DNA of 21,382 nt from JBAZYK01 sp964582265 (lineage in GTDB: Bacteria > Patescibacteriota > Gracilibacteria > UBA1369), in the NCBI GenBank assembly GCA_964582265.1, contig CAZOQT010000019.1, positions 1-21,382 on the forward strand. Direction: 5' to 3'. Made by a program: the position numbers and the translations under genes. The notes beneath the pieces were generated by a model. The model was not told the origin of the DNA. It saw only the letters and a list, made by a program, of their open reading frames with translations, and ran no database searches. Position 1 is the first letter of the stretch. The number at the start of each line of letters is the position of its first letter. Below are positions 15,242 to 21,382 of the stretch, piece by piece.

Positions 15242-17098
15242 TCAGGAGTAATCTCTACCAAATCGCTTTAGCAGCTCATCTTCGCTCATTACAACCATTG
15301 TCGGGCGACCATGTGGGCAAGTATATGGAAACGCTAAAGTCATCAGTTTTTTGACCAGCGCCTTTTGCTCTAACGGAGTCAACACATCCCCAAATTTTTT
15401 AGCAGATCGACAAGCCATATAAATCAAAGATTTTTCTTTACGCTTAATAAAATCTCCTTTTTGAGTTTGACTACTAAGGTCATCAATCAGTCCCAAAATT
15501 GTTTTTTGGAGGTCTTCCTGTACCATAAAATTAGGTACAGAGTGGACCACAAAAGTATTTCCACCAAATGGCTCAATTTCAAAACCAAGGCCATCAAAAA
15601 TTTCCTGATTTTCTGTAATTACAGCAATTTCTTTTTGCGAAAATTCAAATTGCAGTGGAGTTAAAAGTGGCTGCGAAGCACGAATTTTTTTATCAAAATC
15701 TTCCAAAATTTCTGTATATCTAATGCGCTCATGCGCCGCGTGTTGATCAACAATAACAAGCGACATGCCCTGCTGACAAAGAATATATGAGTTGGCTAAT
15801 TGCCCAAGTGGAATAAGCTCTTCACTTTGTTCACGTTCAGATTGGGCAGCGGAATTATTGGCTTCCAAATTATTTTCATTATGCGTGTTTGATTCTTCAC
15901 CAGCTTCACTATTAAATGTGTTAATTTTTGAACCGTTATTAAAATCTTTGGTAAAATCCAATGCAACTTGAACTAATTGTGGCGACACAGTTTTATTTTG
16001 AACAGAAAGGCCACCACTAAAATTTGGCTTATCCATAAGTTTAAGAGGCTGCTGCTGCCTTTCTTGATAATAATTTACCGGGCCATTGCCACTAATTTGT
16101 GGCGCCAAAATATGTGTTTCTAAAGACTTATGGCAGGCCTGATTGGTAATTCTAAAAATTTCTTTTTCGTCCCTAAAGCGTACTTCGCTTTTACGGGGAT
16201 GAACATTAACATCAACCAGTTCCGGATCCAGATGATAAAACAAAAAGAATACTGGATACTTTTCTTTTGGCAGCAGTGAATAATAGCTTTCTTTAACCGA
16301 ATAAGACAAAACATGTGACTTAACTTCGCGATTATTCACAAACAAATATTGACCATTACGATTAGCACGTGCAATCAAGGGCTTGCCAATAAATCCTTCC
16401 AGATGGACTTGAGAATGCCCATAAAAAACCGGAATTAATTCATCCGCTATGGTGCGTCCCATCAAATGCTTAATGCGGGTAGAACGTTCCTCTGTGGCCG
16501 GCAAATCAAGCACCACCTTTTCATCATGAATAAGCTTAAAAGCCACATTTGGAAAAGCCAATGCCACTCCTGTAATAGTATTAAAAATATGATTATATTC
16601 CGTAACCGGATTCTTTAAATATTTTTTACGAGCGGGAGTATTAAAAAACAAATTTTTAACTTCAATTTGAGTGCCTTCCGGAACGCCCACAGGTTTTAAT
16701 TTTTTTATTTCTCCACCTTCACAAATAATCAAAGTTCCTTCAAGCGCATCTTTTTTTTTGGTTTGCAAAGTTACGCAGGCAACCGAAGCAATAGAAGCCA
16801 AGGCTTCTCCTCTAAAGCCCAAAGTATGAATGTTTACCAAGTCTTCAGCGGTAGAAATTTTACTTGTTGCGTGGCGCTCAAAGGCTAGCAGCGCGTCTTC
16901 CTGATCCATGCCGAATCCATTATCGGTAATTCTAAGAAAAGAGTCGCCACCACCCATTATTTCAACTGTTATTGCGTTCGCTCCAGCATCCAAAGAATTT
17001 TCCACCAGCTCTTTAATAACCGATGCAGGACGCTCCACAACTTCACCTGCAGCTATTTGATTTATTAAAAAATCTGGAAGAACCTTGATTATAGACAT
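15242..17098 (-). CDS. mutL: DNA mismatch repair protein MutL
   Basis: 618 residues. The GHKL ATPase half is intact: Glu30 and Asn34 (KELVENSLDAGA), DNGFGM (59-64), and GFRGEALASI (94-103). A low-complexity Asn/Ser/Glu linker (about 385-425) leads to the dimerisation half. That half has the features of endonuclease-type MutL: DQHAAHE (451-457), ACRSA (562-566), CPHGRP (594-599) and a Phe-Gly-Arg end (613-615). However, the second acidic residue of DQHA-x2-E-x4-E is Thr462, with a Glu beside it at 463. MutL couples mismatch recognition by MutS to strand incision. Starts 62 bp after mutS in the same direction; the stop is TGA. Confidence 0.96.
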   Translation of the reverse strand: MSIIKVLPDFLINQIAAGEVVERPASVIKELVENSLDAGANAITVEIMGGGDSFLRITDNGFGMDQEDALLAFERHATSKISTAEDLVNIHTLGFRGEALASIASVACVTLQTKKKDALEGTLIICEGGEIKKLKPVGVPEGTQIEVKNLFFNTPARKKYLKNPVTEYNHIFNTITGVALAFPNVAFKLIHDEKVVLDLPATEERSTRIKHLMGRTIADELIPVFYGHSQVHLEGFIGKPLIARANRNGQYLFVNNREVKSHVLSYSVKESYYSLLPKEKYPVFFLFYHLDPELVDVNVHPRKSEVRFRDEKEIFRITNQACHKSLETHILAPQISGNGPVNYYQERQQQPLKLMDKPNFSGGLSVQNKTVSPQLVQVALDFTKDFNNGSKINTFNSEAGEESNTHNENNLEANNSAAQSEREQSEELIPLGQLANSYILCQQGMSLVIVDQHAAHERIRYTEILEDFDKKIRASQPLLTPLQFEFSQKEIAVITENQEIFDGLGFEIEPFGGNTFVVHSVPNFMVQEDLQKTILGLIDDLSSQTQKGDFIKRKEKSLIYMACRSAKKFGDVLTPLEQKALVKKLMTLAFPYTCPHGRPTMVVMSEDELLKRFGRDYS

Positions 17099-17160
17099 AA
17101 AAGCTTATCTAAAGACCATCGCCAGTTTAGCGTGCATATGTCAAAAAGCACAAGGCGGTT

Positions 17161-19803
17161 TTAAAATTTATTTTTCAATTCTACCAGTTTGTTCAAAGCT
17201 TCTAGCGGGGTGATTGCATTCAAGTCAAGTTTCTTTAGTTCTTCCACCGCAGGATTTTCTTTAATTTGCTGATGTTCACGCTTCTGTTCCAGCTTAATCG
17301 GTTCATCCCCAAATATTTCCATCTGATCTTTTGAAGGCCGCTTCATCGCATCTGTGAGCTCTTTTTGAATGCCTGCCTCTAAAATTCCTTCCTCCAAATC
17401 AACTAAAATTTGGCGTGCTTTGGAAGTGACTTCTGCCGGTAATCCAGCCAATTTTGCGACTTCAATTCCGTAGCTGCGATCAACTCCGCCTTTAACGATT
17501 TTGTATAAAAACACTACCCCATCGGTTTCATTCTCTTTCACAGCCACCGAGTAATTTTGCGCATTAGAAAGCTTTTCTGCCAAGCTAATCAGTTCATGAT
17601 AATGAGTCGCAAATAATGTTTTTGCCCCAATTTTGTCATGGATAAATTCTGTAATTGCCCATGCAATACTCATGCCGTCATAGGTCGAAGTACCACGTCC
17701 AATCTCATCCAAAATAATCAAACTGTTTGCGGTTGCGTGGTTAAGAATATAGGCGGTCTCCTGCATTTCCACCATAAAAGTACTTTGCCCACGCACTAAA
17801 TTATCAGAAGCTCCAACCCTGGTAAAAATCCTATCCACCAAACTTATTTCGGCTTTTGCTGCTGGCACAAAACTGCCTATATGCGCCATTAATGTAATTA
17901 AAGCAACCTGTCTTAAGTAGGTCGATTTACCGCCCATATTTGGGCCTGTAATAAGCAGTAATTGATTTTTGTCATGATCGAGCTCCACATCATTTGGCAC
18001 AAAACGTGACGCAAAAGACATTTTCTCTACTACAGGATGCCTTCCAGCTTCAACCCGTATAGTCGCCTGAGTAGACGGATGTATAGCCGGCTTAGAATAA
18101 CCGCTATCTATAGCCACTTTAGCAAAAGAGCCCAGCATATCCAAAGACGCAATTGCCTTGGCCAGCTTTTGAATACGGCCGATTTCTTGAACAACGCGCA
18201 GTCTTAAATTATTAAAAATTTCATATTCCATAGCTACAATTTTTTCTTCTGCTCCCAATACTTTTTCTTCATATTCTTTTAACTCCGGCGTAATAAAACG
18301 CTCAGCATTAACCAAGGTTTGTTTACGAATATAATCAGCAGGAACAGCGTGGAGATTGGTTTTGCTTATTTCAATGTAGTAGCCAAAAACACTGTTGTAA
18401 CGAATTTTAAGTGAATGAATGCCTGTGCGTTCAATTTCCTTTTCTTGCAGAGCCTGAATAAATCCCTTTCCATCGCGACTTATCTTTTTTATTTCATCCA
18501 GCTCGCTGTTGTAGCCATCTTTAATCATGCCACCTTCTCTAATTGCAAGCGGAGGTTCCTCCACAATCGCATTTTCAATCAAAGCCACCAAATCCGGCAG
18601 CGCATCCAAATCATTTAAAATGATTTTTAGCAATGGAGCCTGCAAATTATTTATAATGCATTTAATATTAGGCACGCTTTCTAGCGACGATTTTAAACCC
18701 AATAAATCACGCGCATTACCGTGCCCCAGGCTTAAGCGTGCAAGAAGACGCTCCAGGTCCAAAACGCGCTTTAAATCCTCGCGCAAATCATCCAGAATCA
18801 ATGGATTTTTATAAAGATCTTCCACGGCATCCAATCTTTCTTGAATTTTATTGGCGTCAAGCAGTGGATGAGTTAAGGCAAACCTTAATGTTCTACCACC
18901 CATAGAAGTAATTGTTTGATCCAAAACCCAAAGTAATGAACCTTCCAATTTGTTTTCACGCAAGGTAGATGTTATTTCCAAATTTTTTAAAGTGCTTTCG
19001 TCTACCGGCATGAATTCGCATAGCTCATAAGATTGCAGCCCTTGAATGTGCTGCAGGTTTGTTTTTTGAGTTTCCTGAAGATATTGGAGTAAAATTGCAG
19101 CAGCTTTTATTGCAGATGGATTACCTTCAATACCAAATCCATTCAGGTCTTTTACACCAAAAAAGTTCTTTAACAAATATTCACTATCTGCCGGAACTTC
19201 TGTTGTAAAAAAGAAGGTTTGCAGTTGGGTTTCGTGAATTTTATTAAAGAAATTTTCTTGCAACAAATCTGCAGGAACCAAGGCTTCACGCGGGTGAATT
19301 CTTTGAAGTTCTGATTGCAATTCTGCGATGCTATTTATTTCAGTCACGCGCAGTTCACCTGTGGAAATATCGGCATAAGCAAGGCCAAAAGTGTCAGCTT
19401 TATTTGTGTTATTCTTAGGATCAAAAGTTAATGCCAATAAAAAATTATTAGTTTTTTGATCAAGAATTTGATCATCCAGAGTTGTTCCAGGTGTAATCAC
19501 TCTAACCACATCACGCTTTACAATTCCTGGTTCATTTGGGTCAGAAAGTTGTTCACAAATCGCCACTTTTTTGCCAACGCGCGTTAATTTTGCAATATAA
19601 TTTTGTGCTGCATGATAAGGCACACCGCACATTGGCGCTTTATGATCACCCTTATTGCGAGAAGTTAAAGTGATTTGCAGAAGCCGTGAAGCTTCAATCG
19701 CGTCATCAAAAAACATTTCATAAAAATCGCCCAGTCTAAAAAATAATATCGCGTCCGGATATTTGGCTTTTATCTCTCTATATTGAGCCATCATTGGCGT
19801 CAT
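17161..19803 (-). CDS. mutS: DNA mismatch repair protein MutS
   Basis: 880 residues, full family length. The mismatch-reading motif Phe-x-Glu is at 27-29 (GDFYEMF). The connector, lever and clamp regions follow. The ATPase has Walker A GPNMGGKST (620-628), the signature region GASDNLVRGQSTF (664-676), Walker B IILDE (696-700) and DEIGRGTSTYDG (699-710). The C-terminal helix-turn-helix (about 770-800) and the short tail with NAITPLEALNKLVELK (862-877) are present. It recognises mispairs and small loops and recruits MutL. The ATG is 2 bp after the stop of the upstream yqfO-like gene; the stop lies inside the AATTAATT leader of mutS. No Shine-Dalgarno, so translational coupling is possible. Confidence 0.98.
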   Translation of the reverse strand: MTPMMAQYREIKAKYPDAILFFRLGDFYEMFFDDAIEASRLLQITLTSRNKGDHKAPMCGVPYHAAQNYIAKLTRVGKKVAICEQLSDPNEPGIVKRDVVRVITPGTTLDDQILDQKTNNFLLALTFDPKNNTNKADTFGLAYADISTGELRVTEINSIAELQSELQRIHPREALVPADLLQENFFNKIHETQLQTFFFTTEVPADSEYLLKNFFGVKDLNGFGIEGNPSAIKAAAILLQYLQETQKTNLQHIQGLQSYELCEFMPVDESTLKNLEITSTLRENKLEGSLLWVLDQTITSMGGRTLRFALTHPLLDANKIQERLDAVEDLYKNPLILDDLREDLKRVLDLERLLARLSLGHGNARDLLGLKSSLESVPNIKCIINNLQAPLLKIILNDLDALPDLVALIENAIVEEPPLAIREGGMIKDGYNSELDEIKKISRDGKGFIQALQEKEIERTGIHSLKIRYNSVFGYYIEISKTNLHAVPADYIRKQTLVNAERFITPELKEYEEKVLGAEEKIVAMEYEIFNNLRLRVVQEIGRIQKLAKAIASLDMLGSFAKVAIDSGYSKPAIHPSTQATIRVEAGRHPVVEKMSFASRFVPNDVELDHDKNQLLLITGPNMGGKSTYLRQVALITLMAHIGSFVPAAKAEISLVDRIFTRVGASDNLVRGQSTFMVEMQETAYILNHATANSLIILDEIGRGTSTYDGMSIAWAITEFIHDKIGAKTLFATHYHELISLAEKLSNAQNYSVAVKENETDGVVFLYKIVKGGVDRSYGIEVAKLAGLPAEVTSKARQILVDLEEGILEAGIQKELTDAMKRPSKDQMEIFGDEPIKLEQKREHQQIKENPAVEELKKLDLNAITPLEALNKLVELKNKF

Positions 19804-19805
19804 AA

Positions 19806-20126
19806 TTAATTCAGCAAAGGAATAATGTCTATGGCTGGCTCTTCATAAGGGTGGGCTTTTTTAGCCGCTTCCAATACTTCTTTCATTTGCTCACTAGAAC
19901 AAATTACTTCAATCCGATCTTCTTCAACCTCTTCCAGCTTTTCTGATTTTCCTATAAACGGATTTGCTCCTTTTAAAGGCCTAAATCTGCCAATCCCTCG
20001 ACTAGAAAAAGAGCACGAATCGTAATTGCCAATCTTGCCCGCACCGGCTTGCGCCAAGGCTTTTCGCACTTTTTCTGCGTGTGTTACCGGGGTGAAAATA
20101 ACAATTTTTACAAACTTAAAATCCAT
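19806..20126 (-). CDS. YqfO-like / NIF3-associated PII/CutA-fold protein, stand-alone (COG3323 type)
   Basis: 106 residues from the ATG at 20124-20126; a TTG one codon upstream is less likely. It matches the small PII/CutA-like domain that is inserted in YqfO/NIF3 proteins and also occurs alone. Motifs: KIVIFTPVTHAEKVR (7-21), GAGKIGNYDSCSF (28-40), GRFRPLKGANPFIG (46-59), EDRIEVIC (69-76) and AHPYEEPAIDIIPL (91-104). The ferredoxin-like fold probably forms trimers. No biochemical activity is established for the stand-alone form. It is the first gene of the minus-strand unit with mutS and mutL and is divergent from lexA. A link to repair comes from context only. Confidence 0.8.
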   Translation of the reverse strand: MDFKFVKIVIFTPVTHAEKVRKALAQAGAGKIGNYDSCSFSSRGIGRFRPLKGANPFIGKSEKLEEVEEDRIEVICSSEQMKEVLEAAKKAHPYEEPAIDIIPLLN

Positions 20127-20151
20127 CAAAAATCAAATACAAAACAGATGC

Positions 20152-20157
20152 ATCATA
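20152..20157 (-). promoter_or_regulatory. Possible -10 box of the yqfO-mutS-mutL operon
   Basis: On the minus strand a TATGAT box (20157-20152) lies about 25 nt before the start codon. No convincing -35 is found at 16-18 bp (the region is a T-rich CTTTTC). The lexA operator is 46 bp further upstream. Confidence 0.3.
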
Positions 20158-20197
20158 GTGAAAGAAAAGCCAAAAGAAAAGATTTTTAAAAAAAGAT

Positions 20198-20226
20198 TTG
20201 ACGGTGAGTGTATACTCACCTATAAT
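20198..20226 (+). promoter_or_regulatory. lexA promoter with an operator-like inverted repeat filling the spacer
   Basis: TTGACG (20198-20203), a 17-bp spacer and TATAAT (20221-20226) form the best promoter in the window. The inverted repeat GGTGAGT-GTAT-ACTCACC (20203-20220) occupies the whole spacer, so a bound dimer would block RNA polymerase. This is the expected place for LexA autoregulation. The binding specificity is inferred from position. Confidence 0.8.
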
Positions 20227-20228
20227 AG

Positions 20229-20241
20229 GAACGAAGCGTTC
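20229..20241. promoter_or_regulatory. Second inverted repeat at the lexA transcription start
   Basis: GAACG-AAG-CGTTC lies 3-15 bp after the -10 box, over the predicted start. GAAC-N5-GTTC resembles, with one extra base, the GAAC-N4-GTTC core of Gram-positive LexA boxes. Confidence 0.45.
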
Positions 20242-20249
20242 AGAAAACA

Positions 20250-20282
20250 ATTACTAATTATTAATTTCTAATTACTAATTAT
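20250..20282. repeat. Direct repeat in the lexA leader
   Basis: ATTACTAATTAT occurs at 20250-20261 and 20271-20282, 21 bp apart. The second copy runs into the start codon. The leader of about 48 nt carries no Shine-Dalgarno. Confidence 0.7.
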
Positions 20283-20901
20283 GTCAGAAGTTCTAACCGA
20301 AAAGCAGGAAGCCGTTCTTCATTTTATAGAAGATTATCAAATTAAAAATGGTTCTTCTCCTACATTGCGTGAAATGCGCGAATTCTTTGGTGTGAACTCA
20401 GACAATTCCATTTTAAAGCATTTAAAAGCATTGGAAGAGAAAGGCTACATTGAAAAGGACGATACTCCACGCGGAATTAAGCTGCTATCTAGTGTAAAAA
20501 AGCGTTTGGAATCTTCAGAAGTTAAGTTACCTTTGCTGGGTATGATTCCCGCCGGTGGTCCGGTTTTATCTGAAGAATACATTGAAAAATGGGTCAATGT
20601 TGGTGAGGATGTTGTTTATAAGGGCAAAGATTCCTATTTGTTAAGAGTTAAGGGTGACAGCATGGTTGATGCAGGCATCTTTGAGGATGATATTTTGGTC
20701 GTTTGCGGCGGCTTAGAGCCAAGACCTTTTGATATCGTGGTCGCCCTTGTGGATAATCAGAATACTGTAAAGCGCTACATGAAGGACGGAAAGCAAGTTT
20801 ACCTTAAGCCGGAAAATCCAAAATACGACAATATTTATCCCGAAGGTGAACTTTGCATCCAAGGAGTGGTGACAGGATTGCTACGCTATTACAAGCGATA
20901 A
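20281..20901 (+). CDS. lexA: SOS repressor LexA
   Basis: 206 residues, normal length. The N-terminal winged helix (about 1-70) starts LTEKQEAVLHFIEDY (5-19) and carries SPTLREMREFFGVNS (26-40), the recognition helix region. The autocleavage site is Ala91-Gly92 (MIPAGGPV). The catalytic dyad is Ser127 (VKGDSMVDAGI) and Lys164 (NTVKRY). All residues for RecA-stimulated self-cleavage are present, so this is a true LexA rather than a phage repressor or UmuD. It represses DNA-damage genes and presumably itself through the promoter-spacer operator. It is divergent from yqfO-mutS-mutL across a 154-bp gap. The recognition helix differs from the E. coli and Bacillus forms, which fits a lineage-specific operator. 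Confidence 0.95.
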   Translation: MSEVLTEKQEAVLHFIEDYQIKNGSSPTLREMREFFGVNSDNSILKHLKALEEKGYIEKDDTPRGIKLLSSVKKRLESSEVKLPLLGMIPAGGPVLSEEYIEKWVNVGEDVVYKGKDSYLLRVKGDSMVDAGIFEDDILVVCGGLEPRPFDIVVALVDNQNTVKRYMKDGKQVYLKPENPKYDNIYPEGELCIQGVVTGLLRYYKR

Positions 20902-20962
20902 AATTCAAACAAAACTAGATCTGAGTAATTTAAAATCATTCCCCTTAAATTTGAACTTCGGT

Positions 20963-20992
20963 TTGATGACCTTAACTTTGCTTAAATTTAAT
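20963..20992 (+). promoter_or_regulatory. Promoter of the 54-aa basic protein
   Basis: TTGATG (20963-20968), an 18-bp spacer and TTTAAT (20987-20992; five of six matches). The predicted start near 21000 leaves a very short leader of about 14 nt before ATG 21014. Confidence 0.45.
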
Positions 20993-21013
20993 TATTATTT
21001 AACCAAAAAAATT

Positions 21014-21178
21014 ATGATTTCACGACTTTTCGCTCCAGTAAGCATGGCTCGTTTATTTGATCCAATGCCACTTCCAAGAGCTCAACGCAATCGCCAAGTT
21101 GGTAAGGTACGCCTTAACAAAGGATTCAGCTCTTTTGCGCCATTCAATTTTTCCAGGATTGTAAGGAAAGTAAGATAA
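21014..21178 (+). CDS. 54-residue highly basic small protein, unknown function
   Basis: A complete frame from ATG to TAA with an upstream promoter and a downstream terminator, which favours a real gene. A longer frame from 20951 is open but starts before the predicted transcription start. There are 12 Arg/Lys against one Asp. Residues 4-8 (RLFAP) and 13-17 (RLFDP) are a near repeat, with FAPF at 41-44. The tail ends in Arg-Lys-Val-Arg. There is no Cys and no membrane span. The composition suggests binding to RNA, DNA or the ribosome, but no family is recognised. It sits between lexA and tRNA-Thr. Confidence 0.6.
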   Translation: MISRLFAPVSMARLFDPMPLPRAQRNRQVGKVRLNKGFSSFAPFNFSRIVRKVR

Positions 21179-21244
21179 TACTGGCTTTGTGATTATATGG
21201 CTTTATAAATGAGCCATTTTGAACATTAGCAGCAAAATTCGGAT

Positions 21245-21274
21245 AAAAAAGCCCTCTGATGCGGGGCTTTTTTT
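21245..21274 (+). terminator. Rho-independent terminator after the 54-aa gene
   Basis: AAAAAAGCCC (21245-21254) pairs with GGGCTTTTTT (21264-21273) around a 9-nt loop and ends in a seven-T run. It is the clearest intrinsic terminator in the window. The A-run makes it potentially usable in both directions. Confidence 0.9.
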
Positions 21275-21275
21275 A

Positions 21276-21304
21276 TTAACATTTAAATCTTCTTTGCCTA
21301 TAAT
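21276..21304 (+). promoter_or_regulatory. tRNA-Thr promoter
   Basis: TTAACA (21276-21281), a 17-bp spacer and TATAAT (21299-21304). The start is near 21311, 18 nt before the tRNA. The -10 box sits in the inverted repeat TGCCTA-TAA-TAGGCA (21295-21309). Confidence 0.75.
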
Positions 21305-21328
21305 AGGCAGGAAATTAATTTAATACCT

Positions 21329-21382
21329 GCCACTTTAGCTCAGCTGGTAGAGCAATACTTTCGTAAAGTAGAGGTCTCGGGT
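21329..21382 (+). tRNA. tRNA-Thr, anticodon CGT (reads ACG), 3' end cut by the window
   Basis: The acceptor 5' strand is GCCACTT, then TA. The D arm is GCTC/GAGC with GG in its loop. The anticodon arm is ATACT-TTCGTAA-AGTAG (four pairs plus an A-G at the base). The variable region and the start of the T stem follow. The window ends before the T loop. Confidence 0.88.

Noticed and set aside
17099..17160. A TTGACA on the minus strand in the mutS-mutL gap as a separate mutL promoter
   Set aside because: No acceptable -10 box at 16-18 bp; mutL is more simply read from the mutS transcript.
20945..21013. Longer 75-codon reading of the small basic protein starting at 20951
   Set aside because: The extra codons cover the predicted -35 and -10 boxes and have a different, hydrophobic composition.
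1..21382. CRISPR array, insertion sequence, prophage or toxin-antitoxin system
   Set aside because: No spaced repeat array, transposase, integrase or recognisable toxin-antitoxin pair is seen on either strand.

Overview
This is an AT-rich bacterial chromosomal segment that reads most like a Candidate Phyla Radiation (Patescibacteria) genome. The evidence is a DUF3352-type and a DUF4012 single-pass membrane protein side by side, a short alanyl-tRNA synthetase that stops after the editing domain, a COG2220-type beta-lactamase-fold protein without its metal ligands, a stand-alone NAD(P)HX dehydratase, and almost no Shine-Dalgarno sequences. TGA is used as a stop (mutL), so this is not a UGA-recoding lineage. 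The lineage call is inference; no marker gene in the window can fix the phylum. I see no insertion sequence, prophage, CRISPR array or defence cassette. Genes are densely packed and no gap without a gene reaches 300 bases.

Layout: (1) 1-469, the 3' end of a family 2 glycosyltransferase. (2) 488-3463, minus strand, an apparent operon eno - nnrD - pgeF (glycolysis plus two damage-control enzymes). (3) 3464-4334, plus strand, a promoter, a degenerate beta-lactamase-fold protein and tRNA-Arg(CCT). (4) 4359-7428, a hairpin abutting a small secreted lysine-rich protein, a 577-aa protein of unknown function with a dyad-rich upstream region, and a convergent secreted protein. (5) 7514-10870, convergent miaB and alaS. 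(6) 11061-15211, a two-gene operon of DUF3352-like and DUF4012 envelope proteins. (7) 15242-20126, minus strand, yqfO-like - mutS - mutL. (8) 20198-20901, lexA, divergent from the repair operon, with an operator-like inverted repeat that fills the 17-bp spacer of its promoter. (9) 21014-21274, a 54-aa very basic protein with its own promoter and a strong terminator, then a promoter and a truncated tRNA-Thr(CGT).

How the genes fit together: mismatch repair and the SOS repressor share one intergenic region, which makes coordinated control possible but unproven. The eno-nnrD-pgeF cluster joins central metabolism to repair of NAD(P)HX and of mis-built peptidoglycan precursors. The glycosyltransferase, DUF3352, DUF4012 and the secreted unknowns concern the cell envelope. 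The unusual points are the promoter and leader architecture (lexA, tRNA-Thr, the 577-aa gene), the loss of catalytic residues in the beta-lactamase-fold protein, a substituted acidic residue in the MutL endonuclease motif, and several small or secreted genes that I cannot assign to a family.
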